Numbered from the stretch's first letter, positions 1 to 10,154 are shown. The stretch: DNA of 64,000 bases from Brevibacterium sp. UCMA 11754 (GCF_021532275.1 NZ_JACBOT010000025.1:166219-230218), one strand, 5' to 3'. A program made the numbers and translations. The notes: generated from the sequence alone by a model not told the origin.

Positions 1-2
1 TC

Positions 3-2978
3 TCCGGATACGTCGCCTATGTCATGGAGAAACGTCGGTACGTCCGCGATTGCGCCCGATGTGTCATCGACCGACGAGCAGCGGTCGAGACAGCACGGCA
101 GAGGTTGGACACTGTGGTCGCCGAACACAGACTCTGGCTGCAGACCAGTTCGGGTCTGTGCCTCGGCTTCGGATCTGCTCGCAGCCCCATCACGATTGCC
201 GATGAACTCCGCGAGGGCACCAACCATTTCGATGGAGCGGTCATCATCGACGATGTGCCGCTTCGCATCGACCCGCGCACAACCTCGGTGACTGTCACAG
301 GCGATCACGAACAGCTGCGTCGCATGGCCCTGTCCTGGTTGGCCGACTCCAGCTACGACTGGCGCCCCTCTCCTGAACTGCTACGACTGCCGGAACTGCA
401 GGGAAGCCGCTTCGACCACAATGACCAAAGCGAGTCGACGATCGGCGTGCGGTTATCCGACCAGAATCCGACGACGCTGCAGCTGCACGCACCTGCGCCC
501 ACCGCATCGATCTCGCTGTCCCTGGGCAGTCTGGCCCAGGCACGCACCGACGACTCATCGGCAGCAGACGGCCCAGTGCCGGGCAGAACGCTCATCGCCG
601 CACTCATGCCACCCGGCCGGTACCTCACCCTCGACCAACGGCAGGTGAGCAGAACCGGGGCCGAGAGGCTGCCGAACCACGGCCTCGGCGACCTCTACGA
701 TGACGGGCGACAAGCCATTCGCCACCGCTGGGCACGAACTCCTCCCGGGCCGGTGACGATCGGACGCGGAGACGACGGGGACGTCACCCTCGACCTCTTC
801 AACGACGGTCCCCACGCCCTCGTGGCGGGCACGACCGGCAGCGGGAAATCCATTCTGCTCCAGACCTGGCTGCTTGCAATGGCCCTGGAACACCCACCTC
901 GGCGGCTGACGTTCGTCCTCATCGATTTCAAGGGTGGGGCGACATTTGCCCCGTTGGAGGATCTGCCGCACACGGACAGCGTCCTCGATGATTTCGATTC
1001 GGCAGCGGCCTTCCGCGCATTGGTCTCCGTCCGGGCCGAGATCACCCGACGCGAACGGCTCTTGGCCGATCACGGATGCTCCGATGTCCTCGAACTCTAC
1101 GATCCCCCGCCGAGGCTGGTTGTCGTCATCGACGAATTCCACGCACTCATGGCGACCCATCCGAAGGCAGCTGATCTGCTGGAGCACCTGACAGCGCTGG
1201 GCCGGTCCTTGGGAGTGCATCTGATCCTCGCCACGCAGCGCCCGCTCGGCGTCGTCACCGGACAGATGAAAGCCAATATCAACATCAGGGTGTGCCTGCG
1301 CGTGCGCGAGGACGCCGATTCCTTCGACGTCATCGGAGTCAACGATGCCGCACATCTGCCGCCGGACAGACCGGGAGCGGCGTGCCTCGACTCGGGTTCG
1401 TCGGTCGTCGAGTTCCGGGTCGCGGTCCCCACCTCCACTTCTGCCTCCGCCGAGGTGCGTCATCGGCCTCGTCTCCGACCGTGGGAGCCCGGCCGAGGTC
1501 TTCCCACCCAACACAGCGTCAACGGAATCCGTGTCGGCAATCTCCAACAGGCCCATCGTGAGGCCGGCGACCGATCGCAGCTCTCGCCTCATCAACTTCG
1601 TCCTGTGGTTCTCCCACCACTGCCCGATCCTGAGAATGTCCCTGTGCTGCTCTCATCGTGGGCTGGTGAGGGTGGCTCAGAAGAGAATGTTCCGGGGGTG
1701 ATGGGCACGACGGTGACCGGGATCGTGGACATTCCTAGCCACCAGAAGCAGAGCACCTGGTCATATTCTCCTGCTGTCGATGGCTCGACCATCATCGTCG
1801 GCACCGATCCTGATGTCATCACGTCAGTCATGCGACAAATGGCGTCCAGTGCCGCTGCGACTCACCGCATCGTGGCGCTGGGACGCATTGCAGCGTCTAT
1901 GGGTTGGGCCGAAGTCACCTGCGGAATGGACACCGGATGGCGGTTCCACACGATCCTCGACCATCTGCACCGTACTCCTGCAGGAGGAGACGGTCCCACC
2001 GGCGCAGACCTGCCGGCCACGATCATTGTCTGCAGCAACTGGAATGAGTTCATCGACTCCATGGACCACCAGATGGCCGCCGAGACGGAACGGCTGCTCA
2101 AACACGGATCTGGGTTGGGGTTGACGTTCCTGTTGGCCGGATGCCGTACGTCTACGAGCACAAGCGCGGCCTTCACATCACAGGTGATCTTCCCGCCCGG
2201 TGCAGGAGGTGATGGACTCAGCGTCGGACTGTCTCGGCAGCGGTTCGTCGGAACATGGCCCGAATACAGGGCAGTGCTCGTCGGCCCCAGTGCGCAGGAA
2301 GCCAGCGGTGACGGCGCCGATGTGCAGCTGGTGCCGCACCGGCAGAATATCGCCCGGGCGGACGACGCCGATGACGGGCGCGAAAGCTTCGGACCACGCT
2401 GGCGCGGACTCACGGCGGCACCAGGACACGTGGCGGCACCGGGACTCACGGAGGCGCCGGGACACGTGGCCGCGCGACTGGATCCGGCGAGCACGGGGAT
2501 CCCGCTGGGAGTCGACCCCTTCGGGACGCTCGTCGTGTGGAATCCGGTCCGTGACGGAGAGGTTCTCAGTGTCAGAGGATCACCGCAGTCTGGCAAGAGT
2601 GCGACCGCAGACATGCTGCAGCAGACATGCTCCGCTGCAGCAACAGCCAGCAGTCAGGCGCTCACGGTCCATGACGACGCGCATCTGGAGACGAAACCGG
2701 ACGCCTTCGATCTCCTCGACGGTGGCCTGCATGTCGTGACGATGCCGGTGCGCTTCGCTCCCGGCTACGGTTCCCCTCTGGCTAAGGTGCAGGGCCTGGG
2801 GCCGATGCTGATCCTCGGGGCCCACAGTAGGCAGGACCTCAGCAATCTGGGTCTGCTCAGGCTGCCGCCACTCGACGGGGATCCGGGGACAGCGTGGCTC
2901 GTCACCGAGCAGCGAACTCAGGCAGTGAGGCTCTTCTCAGCGGAGAGAACCGCTGATCTCACGGTGGAGTTCGCCTGA
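3..2978 (+). CDS. FtsK/SpoIIIE-type ATPase, 5' partial
   Basis: A large DNA- or protein-translocating ATPase of the FtsK/SpoIIIE/EccC superfamily. The frame is open to the left edge and the first ATG (24) has no ribosome binding site, so the true start is probably outside the window. Counting from that ATG, the first ATPase domain has Walker A GTTGSGKS at about residues 269-276, a conserved IDFKGG segment, Walker B VVVIDE at about 366-371, and the ATQRP motif typical of the family. A second P-loop, GSPQSGKS, lies at about 852-859, but its Walker B region is poor. This tandem layout recalls type VII secretion EccC proteins; no WXG100 or ecc partner gene is visible here, so that role is only a possibility. 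A 12-residue tandem repeat (GLTxAPGHVAA) lies between the domains at 2406-2477. The gene is convergent with the permease that follows. Confidence 0.8.
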   Translation, partial: SGYVAYVMEKRRYVRDCARCVIDRRAAVETARQRLDTVVAEHRLWLQTSSGLCLGFGSARSPITIADELREGTNHFDGAVIIDDVPLRIDPRTTSVTVTGDHEQLRRMALSWLADSSYDWRPSPELLRLPELQGSRFDHNDQSESTIGVRLSDQNPTTLQLHAPAPTASISLSLGSLAQARTDDSSAADGPVPGRTLIAALMPPGRYLTLDQRQVSRTGAERLPNHGLGDLYDDGRQAIRHRWARTPPGPVTIGRGDDGDVTLDLFNDGPHALVAGTTGSGKSILLQTWLLAMALEHPPRRLTFVLIDFKGGATFAPLEDLPHTDSVLDDFDSAAAFRALVSVRAEITRRERLLADHGCSDVLELYDPPPRLVVVIDEFHALMATHPKAADLLEHLTALGRSLGVHLILATQRPLGVVTGQMKANINIRVCLRVREDADSFDVIGVNDAAHLPPDRPGAACLDSGSSVVEFRVAVPTSTSASAEVRHRPRLRPWEPGRGLPTQHSVNGIRVGNLQQAHREAGDRSQLSPHQLRPVVLPPLPDPENVPVLLSSWAGEGGSEENVPGVMGTTVTGIVDIPSHQKQSTWSYSPAVDGSTIIVGTDPDVITSVMRQMASSAAATHRIVALGRIAASMGWAEVTCGMDTGWRFHTILDHLHRTPAGGDGPTGADLPATIIVCSNWNEFIDSMDHQMAAETERLLKHGSGLGLTFLLAGCRTSTSTSAAFTSQVIFPPGAGGDGLSVGLSRQRFVGTWPEYRAVLVGPSAQEASGDGADVQLVPHRQNIARADDADDGRESFGPRWRGLTAAPGHVAAPGLTEAPGHVAARLDPASTGIPLGVDPFGTLVVWNPVRDGEVLSVRGSPQSGKSATADMLQQTCSAAATASSQALTVHDDAHLETKPDAFDLLDGGLHVVTMPVRFAPGYGSPLAKVQGLGPMLILGAHSRQDLSNLGLLRLPPLDGDPGTAWLVTEQRTQAVRLFSAERTADLTVEFA

Positions 2979-3001
2979 CCGATCGCGATTCGAGCTGACG
3001 G

Positions 3002-4477
3002 TCAGTCAGCACTCTCGTTGTGCCCGCCTGCGAATAGCGGCTCGGTGTGATCGATGAGCTGGTAGGGTCGGCGGCCCTCACCCCGGACGAAGGCGAAATA
3101 GCACAGCCACAGCGCCCCGACCCAGAGAACACCCACCCACAGTGCCGGACGGGAATCGGGCACGATTCCGACCATGACGATGACGAAGAGGATGAATGCC
3201 ACCGTGACCCAGGACCCCACGGGCCACAGCGGCATCGGGAACTCACTGCGCAGTCGGTTCTCCTGGACCAGCACCCGTTTCATCCGAAGATGAGCCGCGA
3301 GGATGACCAGCCACACCAATACCGTCGCAAACGTCGCCAATGCGCCGAGCAGGAACAGGGCCTGGTCGGGGTAGAGGTAGTTGAGGAGCACGCCGACGAG
3401 CAGGGCCACGATCATCGTGATCACTGTCATCACCGGCACTCCGTTGCGGGTGGTGTGGGCGAAGGAACGCGGTGCCTGCCCCTGTTCCGCCAGACCGTGG
3501 AGCATCCGACCGGCACCGAAGATATCGGCATTGATGGCCGAGAGCGCCGCCGTGATGAGCACAACCTGGAGAATGGCGGCTGCCGCGTTGAAGCCGACGG
3601 AGTCGAAGATCGCGACGAAGGGGCTGATCTCCGAGGTGACCTGGTTCCAGGGCAGGATGCACATGATCACGCCGAGGGTGAGCACATAGAAGAGCAGGAT
3701 GCGCACCGGCACCGAGTTGATGGCGGCCGGCAGCACCTTCTTCGGGTTCTGCGCCTCGCCGGCGGTGACTCCGATGATCTCGATGCCGCCGAAGGCGAAC
3801 ATCACGATCGTGAATGATGAGAGGAGACCCCAGAGTCCGTGCGGGAACACACCCCCGTGGTCGAACAGTGCACGCGGACCCATCTGATTGTGGTCGGCGA
3901 TGCCGAAACCGAAGATGATGATGGCCACGCCGGCCGCGATGAGGGCGATGATCGCGACGATTTTGATCAGCGCGAACCAGAACTCCAGCTCACCGAAGAC
4001 CTTGACGCCGATCATGTTAATGGCGGCAATGAAGAGCACGACGGCCAGCACCCAGGTCCAGCGCGGAACTCCAGGGAACCAGAAGCCCATGTACACGCCG
4101 ATGGCGGTGGCGTCGAAGACTGCGACAAGGATCATCTCGAAGACGAAGGTCCAGCCGACGAGAAAACCGGCGAATGGGTGCAGATAGTGCGATGCGAACT
4201 GGCCGAAGGATCCCGAGACGGGGTGGCGGACCAGCATTTCGCCCAGCGCACGCATCACCATGAAGACGGCGGCACCGCCGATGATGTAGGCCACCAGCAC
4301 GGGCGGACCTGCGGCCTGGATCGACTCCGAGGACCCCATGAACAGCCCCGTGCCGATGGCCGAACCCAAAGCCATGAAGCGGATGTGCCGGGCGGTCAAT
4401 CCCCTGCGCAGACCCACGTTCTCTGTGAGATTGTCACGGGTGATCGACTCTCTGCTCCCACTGTCAGCCGAAGACAC
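3002..4477 (-). CDS. amino-acid permease (APC superfamily, AAT type)
   Basis: A cytoplasmic-membrane amino-acid:proton symporter of about 491 residues, the usual length for the AAT family. The N-terminal motif GLTARHIRFMALGSAIGTGLF, followed by ALGEMLVRHPVSGSFGQFA, is typical of permeases such as those for proline, histidine or aromatic amino acids. About 12 hydrophobic segments can be read along the protein. I place the start at the GTG at 4477, because AGGTAGGA lies about 6 nt upstream; an in-frame TTG at 4525 would overlap the upstream GNAT-like gene and has no better site. The substrate cannot be decided from sequence alone. It follows the GNAT-like gene by 44 bp and may be co-transcribed with it. 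Confidence 0.85.
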   Translation of the reverse strand: MSSADSGSRESITRDNLTENVGLRRGLTARHIRFMALGSAIGTGLFMGSSESIQAAGPPVLVAYIIGGAAVFMVMRALGEMLVRHPVSGSFGQFASHYLHPFAGFLVGWTFVFEMILVAVFDATAIGVYMGFWFPGVPRWTWVLAVVLFIAAINMIGVKVFGELEFWFALIKIVAIIALIAAGVAIIIFGFGIADHNQMGPRALFDHGGVFPHGLWGLLSSFTIVMFAFGGIEIIGVTAGEAQNPKKVLPAAINSVPVRILLFYVLTLGVIMCILPWNQVTSEISPFVAIFDSVGFNAAAAILQVVLITAALSAINADIFGAGRMLHGLAEQGQAPRSFAHTTRNGVPVMTVITMIVALLVGVLLNYLYPDQALFLLGALATFATVLVWLVILAAHLRMKRVLVQENRLRSEFPMPLWPVGSWVTVAFILFVIVMVGIVPDSRPALWVGVLWVGALWLCYFAFVRGEGRRPYQLIDHTEPLFAGGHNESAD

Positions 4478-4521
4478 AGGTGTCCTACCTTCTCTCAGAT
4501 TCTCCCGGCAGCAGTCTCGAC

Positions 4522-5523
4522 TCAACGAGGGTCGGCAGGAGGACCCGTGAGTGTTTCGTAGCGGTAGAGTTCGCTCGCCTGGCCGGCTTCGACGAGTCGG
4601 TCGGCCAATGCGGAGACCACCGGCATGCCACTTGTGACTTCGAGGACGACGTCGGCATCGACAGAGAGTCGGGCGAGGAGAAGCTCGGCGTCAGCGATCG
4701 CTGCCCTGAACAGCTCGCTCGTGGTGTCGGCGGCTTCCTCGCGGGTTTCGAACATCGACCCGATGATGAGTTCAGTGGGGGCCTCTTCGTCATCGCCTGG
4801 TGCCGGCATGGCATCCGTGATCTCGACACCAGTCTGGTCGGCTTCGCGAGCGTAGGAGACGGCGAAGGCGCTGAGTCCAGAGTCGTCGGACGAGCCGGCT
4901 TCACCGTTGAGCAGTGCGGCACCATGGGCACCAGCGGCTTCGGAGAGGAACGCGTTGTTGACCTGACCGATCGTCAGCGGACCGACAGCGTCGTCCTTGT
5001 TCACGGCGGTGTACCACGCGAGGAAGGCCTTCGTGAGCTTGACTGATCCGGTGGCCACGATCTCAAGGTCTTCGGCACGTCCACCTCCGCTGGGCGGCAG
5101 CGCACCGGCGGCGACCTTGATCACCCGTGTCGTCGTCAGCGGTGCGAAGCCGAGGGCCTGTGCGAATCCCACACCTGGGCTCCCGGCCTGTACACGTGTG
5201 CGCAGGTCAAGTCCTTCCAGGGCAGTCCCGACGGTGTCGGCACACACTGCTTCGAAGAGTTCTCGTCCCTGACCGTGGCCCTGTTCCTCGCTGGCGACCT
5301 CGACGTGGGCCCACGCCCGGTAGGGGTGAAGCGGGGACTGTGCGATCGCGGCAGCACCGACGGGCACCTCGGGCACCACCTCGGCGATGACGGATCGCAG
5401 CAGGGGTGAATCCGAGGAGGGACGGAACAGGGACCTGGCCATATGAGCGGCCGGCGTATCGGCGTCGGCGAACACCTCGTTCAACCGCAGGTCGTCACCA
5501 TCGGTCAGGTCTCTGATCGGCAT
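4522..5523 (-). CDS. GNAT-like acetyltransferase family protein
   Basis: A 333-residue protein with GNAT character. The segment VEVASEEQGHGQGRELFEA near residue 90 matches the acetyl-CoA pyrophosphate-binding motif (Q-x-x-G-x-G/A), and a beta-strand/alpha-helix pattern follows. The C-terminal half is diverged and may be a second, degenerate GNAT fold, as in two-domain acetyltransferases. The start ATG at 5523 has AAGGAG at good spacing; the frame stays open further upstream, but that part overlaps punA in antisense and is non-coding. The gene is divergent from punA, with 46 bp between the start codons. Substrate unknown. Confidence 0.7.
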   Translation of the reverse strand: MPIRDLTDGDDLRLNEVFADADTPAAHMARSLFRPSSDSPLLRSVIAEVVPEVPVGAAAIAQSPLHPYRAWAHVEVASEEQGHGQGRELFEAVCADTVGTALEGLDLRTRVQAGSPGVGFAQALGFAPLTTTRVIKVAAGALPPSGGGRAEDLEIVATGSVKLTKAFLAWYTAVNKDDAVGPLTIGQVNNAFLSEAAGAHGAALLNGEAGSSDDSGLSAFAVSYAREADQTGVEITDAMPAPGDDEEAPTELIIGSMFETREEAADTTSELFRAAIADAELLLARLSVDADVVLEVTSGMPVVSALADRLVEAGQASELYRYETLTGPPADPR

Positions 5524-5569
5524 TGTGTGCGCTCCTTGAACGGGTCGAGAACTTGATAATCTTGGCGTC

Positions 5570-6379
5570 ATGACTGACTTAAGCGATCCTACCGCCGCCG
5601 CCCGCGCCGCGGCCACGACCATCAACTCCAAAGCCGGCATCGAGGCCCATGACATTGCTCTCGTTCTCGGTTCGGGATGGGGCGGAGCAGCGGAGCTCCT
5701 CGGCGAGACGATCAGCGAGATCTCGGCCGCCGAAGTTCCCGGCTTCCACGCGCCCGCAGTTGAGGGCCACGGCGCCACCCTGCGCACGATTCGGATCGAA
5801 GCCAGCGGCAAGCACGCTCTCGTCCTCGGTTCCCGCACCCACTACTACGAGGGCAAGGGCGTGCGCGCTGTGGCCCACGGAGTCCGCACCGCCGCTGCCG
5901 CCGGCTGCGAGAACCTGGTGCTCACCAACGGCTGCGGAGGGCTCAATCGCAATTGGGCCGCCGGCACCCCGGTCCTCATCTCCGACCACCTCAACCTCAC
6001 CGGCACCTCCCCCATCGAAGGTGCGAACTTCGTCGACCTCACCGACCTGTACTCCCCGCGCATGCGCGCCATCGCCAAGGAGATCGACCCCAGCCTCGAC
6101 GAAGGCGTCTACGCTCAGTTCCGCGGGCCCCACTACGAAACTCCCGCCGAGGTGCGCATGGCCGGAGTCCTCGGCGCGCACCTCGTCGGAATGTCCACCT
6201 CGTTGGAGGCCATCGCCGCACGTCAGGCCGGTCTGGAACTCATGGGAATCTCCCTGGTGACGAACCTGGCAGCCGGCATCCAGGAGACCCCGCTCTCCCA
6301 TGCCGAGGTCATCGAGGCCGGCGTCGCCGCCGCCCCGCGGATCTCGCAGCTGCTCGCCGACATCGTCTCGAAGCTCTGA
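5570..6379 (+). CDS. punA: purine-nucleoside phosphorylase
   Basis: Cleaves purine (deoxy)nucleosides with phosphate to the free base and (deoxy)ribose-1-phosphate. The 269-residue length matches the trimeric PNP class. Visible motifs are GSGWGG at residues 34-39 (phosphate binding), RTHYYEG at 89-95, the NGCGGLN loop near 120, and SLVTNLAAGI near 235 with the Asn expected for 6-oxopurine recognition. It is followed after 105 bp by a phospho-sugar mutase, which fits a salvage pathway in which the sugar-1-phosphate is isomerised next. Confidence 0.95.
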   Translation: MTDLSDPTAAARAAATTINSKAGIEAHDIALVLGSGWGGAAELLGETISEISAAEVPGFHAPAVEGHGATLRTIRIEASGKHALVLGSRTHYYEGKGVRAVAHGVRTAAAAGCENLVLTNGCGGLNRNWAAGTPVLISDHLNLTGTSPIEGANFVDLTDLYSPRMRAIAKEIDPSLDEGVYAQFRGPHYETPAEVRMAGVLGAHLVGMSTSLEAIAARQAGLELMGISLVTNLAAGIQETPLSHAEVIEAGVAAAPRISQLLADIVSKL

Positions 6380-6484
6380 GCGACATCTGCCGCGCTGAGT
6401 GAACCGACCAGCGCTCCCCCGACGCGACAGCACAGCTCTTGCCACCCGCATTCCCCTCCCCGACAGCACTGGACAAGGACAGAT

Positions 6485-8353
6485 ATGACCGAAGTAGCCG
6501 ATCGCTTCACCAACGGCTTCGACGCCGACATCGTTGAGGCGTGGATTGCCGATGACCCCGATCAGAAGACAGCGACCACGCTGAGAAACATCCTTGGCGC
6601 GGCGAAGGCCGGTGATGCGGCGGCGATAGCCGACCTCGAGGATCGTTTCGCAGGACCCCTGGCCTTCGGCACCGCAGGCCTGCGTGGAGAGATCGCGGCC
6701 GGACCCAACCGGATGAACCGTGCTGTCGTCATCCGAGCCGCAGCAGGTCTCTCCCGTTTCCTCCTGAACACGGTGGGCGAGGGATTCACTGTCGTCATCG
6801 GATGCGATGCCCGCTACAAGTCCTCAGACTTCGCGACCGACACAGCCGCAGTCGTCACGGCGGCCGGCGGTACCGCCATCCAGCTGCCCGATCAGCTGCC
6901 GACACCGCTGCTGGCATTCGCGCTGTCTCATCTGCAGGCCGACGCCGGAGTCATGGTCACCGCCAGTCACAACCCGCCCGCCGACAACGGCTACAAGGTC
7001 TACCTCGGTCAGCGTCCGCTGCAGGCCATCGAGTCCGACCCTTCCGCCGCTGAGGCAGGTGCCGGTGCTCAGATCGTCAGTCCCGCCGATGCTCTCATCG
7101 CCGAGCAGATCACGGCAGTCGAATCTGTGGCCTCGGTGCCTCGTGCCGAATCCGGGTGGGAGCACCTGGATGCGACGATCGTCGAGACCTACCTGGCTCG
7201 CATCGGTGCCCTGGGTGTGCATTCGAGCGCCGACCTGACCATCGTGCACACCTCCTTGCACGGTGTCGGAGCCTCCGTCGCCGAGGCGGCCCTGGCTCGT
7301 ACCGGTTTCACGAACGTGCATCCGGTGCCCTCGCAACAGGCACCCGACCCGGACTTCCCGACGGTCACGTTCCCGAACCCGGAAGAGGCCGGAGCCCTCG
7401 ATGAGTCGTATGCCTTGGCCAAGGAGGTCGGCGCCGACCTCATCATCGCCAACGACCCCGATGCCGACAGGTTCTCAGCGGCCATCCCGGATGCCTCGCT
7501 GGCAGCCGGTTTCCGCCAGCTCTCCGGCGACGAGGTGGGCCTCCTCCTCGGCGAAGACATCGCGACTCGTCTGGCCCGGGACACTCACCATTCGAGGCAG
7601 CAGGTGGCCGAGGACTCTGCAGGAGCAGGCGCCGCTGCTGATGTCTCCTCACCGGTGTTCGCGAACTCGATCGTCTCCTCCCGGGGTCTGGCTGCCGCGG
7701 CCGAAAGCCATGGATTCACCGCGACCAACACCCTCACGGGTTTCAAGTGGATCTCCCGTGTCCCCGACCTGGTCTTCGGCTACGAAGAGGCCTTGGGCTA
7801 CTGCGTCGACCCGGGTGCGGTCAGGGATAAGGATGGAATCTCAACTGCCGTGACCTTTGCGGCCCTGGCCTCACGCCTCAAAGAGGCGGGTTCGAGCATC
7901 GATGCCGAACTCGATCGGATCCGCAACCGCGACGGATACTTCGCAACGGCTCCGCTGAGCTTCCGCCTCGACGACGTCAGCCTCATCGCAGCGGCCATGT
8001 CGAAGCTGCGGGAGAACCCGCCGGCGACGTTGGCCGGCTCCCCTGTCACCGAGGTTCATGATCTGTCGCAGGGTTATGATGGGCTGCCTCCCACCGATGG
8101 CATTCTGCTGCTCTCCGAGGCGAACTCACGCGTGATCGTCCGTCCTTCGGGTACCGAACCGAAGCTCAAATGCTATCTCGAGGTCGTCGCCGACCCTGAA
8201 GGACTCGCAGCCGCTGCCGCCGCCGATCAGCGCGCGGTCGCTGCTGCAGGGCTGAGGGTCACGACCGCCTCGGCGAGTGCAGCACTCCAGCCTGCGCTCA
8301 AGGAGCGCCTGACAACCATCAGCACCGAACTCAAGACCTTCTTCGGACTCTGA
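6485..8353 (+). CDS. phospho-sugar mutase, probable phosphopentomutase/phosphoglucomutase (PGM2-like)
   Basis: A 622-residue alpha-D-phosphohexomutase. Family landmarks are the substrate loop FGTAGLRGE near residue 60, the phosphoserine loop VTASHNPPADNGYKVY near 160, the metal-binding loop NDPDADRF near 325, and the C-terminal phosphate clamp RPSGTEPKLKCYLEV near 553. The length and the FGTAGLRG form are those of PGM2-type enzymes, many of which act on ribose-1-P or deoxyribose-1-P. Sitting behind punA and facing deoC, it probably supplies the phosphopentomutase step (no deoB is seen here); this is inference. It carries extra insertions relative to short mutases. Its 3' end lies 26 bp from the IS1182 element. 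Confidence 0.85.
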   Translation: MTEVADRFTNGFDADIVEAWIADDPDQKTATTLRNILGAAKAGDAAAIADLEDRFAGPLAFGTAGLRGEIAAGPNRMNRAVVIRAAAGLSRFLLNTVGEGFTVVIGCDARYKSSDFATDTAAVVTAAGGTAIQLPDQLPTPLLAFALSHLQADAGVMVTASHNPPADNGYKVYLGQRPLQAIESDPSAAEAGAGAQIVSPADALIAEQITAVESVASVPRAESGWEHLDATIVETYLARIGALGVHSSADLTIVHTSLHGVGASVAEAALARTGFTNVHPVPSQQAPDPDFPTVTFPNPEEAGALDESYALAKEVGADLIIANDPDADRFSAAIPDASLAAGFRQLSGDEVGLLLGEDIATRLARDTHHSRQQVAEDSAGAGAAADVSSPVFANSIVSSRGLAAAAESHGFTATNTLTGFKWISRVPDLVFGYEEALGYCVDPGAVRDKDGISTAVTFAALASRLKEAGSSIDAELDRIRNRDGYFATAPLSFRLDDVSLIAAAMSKLRENPPATLAGSPVTEVHDLSQGYDGLPPTDGILLLSEANSRVIVRPSGTEPKLKCYLEVVADPEGLAAAAAADQRAVAAAGLRVTTASASAALQPALKERLTTISTELKTFFGL

Positions 8354-8379
8354 TGGTTCCGAGCCGTGGCCGGGAAGCA

Positions 8380-8430
8380 TACAGTCGAGGTCAGATTGAG
8401 TGGGTTGCAGAGGCTGTTGCCGAATATGTG
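8380..8430 (+). repeat. left terminal inverted repeat of the IS1182-type element
   Basis: A 51-bp sequence starting TACAGTCGAGG and ending CGAATATGTG. It matches the reverse complement of 10155-10205 at 50 of 51 positions (G versus T at the second base of its TGGG segment, about 8402). Confidence 0.9.
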
Positions 8431-8616
8431 GGGGTGGGCCTCAATGGTTACGAGCAGGAAGCAAACATCGGTGCGTAGTAGTCATCCCCGTCCTAGCCTC
8501 GACGATCGCGGGCTTTCAGTGACTTACCTTACTCATTTGGTGTGGTGATCCCAGCTCCGGTGGGTAAGAGACCACTGACAGTCCGAATCTATGCAGTCCG
8601 CAGCCTCGCGGGAAGA

Positions 8617-10146
8617 TCAGCCCGCGGGCAGTGCTCCTGCCTGGCGGCTGTGCAACCTCAAGATATTGATGACCGCGGCGATGAGTTTGACCTCGCCAAT
8701 AGCTTTCACGTGCCCGCGCATACTCAATCGCCGCATCCCTAACCATTCTTTAACCCAGGCATTGATCGTCTCGACCAACGCTGCCCGCCGCCGATACAAC
8801 TGCATATTTTCCTCAGTCGCTAATTTCTCGCGCATGGCCTGCACCAGCGGATACTGCGACGTCTCACTCACTACACCCGCGGCGAGTATGCGTGCCTTGC
8901 GGTCAGAAATCAATCGGTCGGGACCATCTACAGCAAGGTTCTCTTTCGAGTGATATCCCGCATCAGCTAACACCACACCGACCGAACCCTGACCACCGGT
9001 CGCAGCCTTCAGCTCCCGGTCTGTGGCTCGAAGCATCGGTTCAAACAAATGAACATCAACCGCGTCGGTAAAGACCTCAGCCGCGACGATAACGTGGTCA
9101 TCTGATACCGCGAACTGCGTGTTATAGCCCTGCACGAATCCTGTCCGGGCCTTCATCAACCGTGACTGCGGATCAGTGAGATTACGTCGGCTTGCCTGTC
9201 CCGTTCGCTGCGCAAACGTCTTGTCCTTCAGCGCTTGTATCCGTGTTTTGCTTTCCTCGATGACGGCCCATCGTTTCTTCAACAGCATCAGTTCATCCGG
9301 ATGCATGCACGGCTTGCGACGATCACGATCGGGACTGGCACGCCAACCTTCGTACTTCTTCAACTGCTGGTCATACATGCGTTGGTAGCGGTGCTGGCGC
9401 CTGTCGAGGACGTCTTCAGCTCGTCGAATGGGCGTGCTGGTGACATTGTCCTTGCCTTCGTCGAATGACTCAACGCACTCCTTTGCCCGGTCTAACCGCG
9501 ACGCGTTGTAGATCACCGCTTTCCGTGCGGTTTCATCATCGTCGTCATCGTCGCCAAGCAGGGCATCGTCATTGTCGGCAGCTTCGGCCTCGTCCGTGAT
9601 CTCGTCAATGAGACGACGAAGGTAGGGCTCTTTCCGGTTCGCATCGATCGAGGCATTCGCCGCGATCTTCGTACCATCGATGGCGATGACTCCGACGTTG
9701 CCCATCCCCGCGCGCACGCACTCGGCCAATACCTGCGCAAACAGATCGGAAAATGCTTCAATATTGTCAGCACGAAACCGTGAAATCACGGTGTGATCAG
9801 GGATGTCACCAGCACAGGCGACTCGGAACGCGATGTCAGTCCCGCACAGTTTCTCGATACCCCTCGAAGACCGTTGGCCAACACTGTAGGCGTAGAGCAA
9901 CAGCACGAGGAGCATATCCGGGTCATAGCCTGGCTGGCCAGCACGCGATGCTGTAGTGGCGCGGCGTCGACGTTTCGTGAATGCGCTCGTCTCTAGGTCA
10001 CCCACCAGTGCCTCGATGACCCACACCAAATGGTGCTCGGGGAGCCATTCGCGCATGTCCGGGGGCAGGAGGAACTGCTGATCACGGGACGGTATCGAGT
10101 TGCCATGGTTCATTGTCTCAATACCGGCCCGCGCCGCCGTTGACAT
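8617..10146 (-). CDS. IS1182 family DDE transposase
   Basis: A 509-residue transposase. The N-terminus has the family pattern QQFLLPPDMREWLPEHHLVW, then a DNA-binding region with RGIEKLCGTDIAFRV. Catalytic acidic residues can be placed in VIAIDGTKIAANAS (first Asp), VVLADAGYHSKEN (second Asp) and the C-terminal ALVETINAWVKEW region (Glu). An acidic run, DDALLGDDDDDDET, lies near residue 200 between the first and second Asp. The frame is unbroken, so the enzyme may be active. The start ATG at 10146 has no strong ribosome binding site; a second ATG at 10113 is an alternative. Confidence 0.93.
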   Translation of the reverse strand: MSTAARAGIETMNHGNSIPSRDQQFLLPPDMREWLPEHHLVWVIEALVGDLETSAFTKRRRRATTASRAGQPGYDPDMLLVLLLYAYSVGQRSSRGIEKLCGTDIAFRVACAGDIPDHTVISRFRADNIEAFSDLFAQVLAECVRAGMGNVGVIAIDGTKIAANASIDANRKEPYLRRLIDEITDEAEAADNDDALLGDDDDDDETARKAVIYNASRLDRAKECVESFDEGKDNVTSTPIRRAEDVLDRRQHRYQRMYDQQLKKYEGWRASPDRDRRKPCMHPDELMLLKKRWAVIEESKTRIQALKDKTFAQRTGQASRRNLTDPQSRLMKARTGFVQGYNTQFAVSDDHVIVAAEVFTDAVDVHLFEPMLRATDRELKAATGGQGSVGVVLADAGYHSKENLAVDGPDRLISDRKARILAAGVVSETSQYPLVQAMREKLATEENMQLYRRRAALVETINAWVKEWLGMRRLSMRGHVKAIGEVKLIAAVINILRLHSRQAGALPAG

Positions 10147-10154
10147 ACACGCAC

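Noticed and set aside
4478..4525. TTG start at 4525 for the amino-acid permease
   Set aside because: It would overlap the GNAT-like gene and lacks a ribosome site, whereas GTG 4477 has AGGTAGGA at good spacing.
8354..8616. A second gene or passenger gene inside the IS1182-type element
   Set aside because: The space between the left inverted repeat and the transposase stop has only short frames without a ribosome site.
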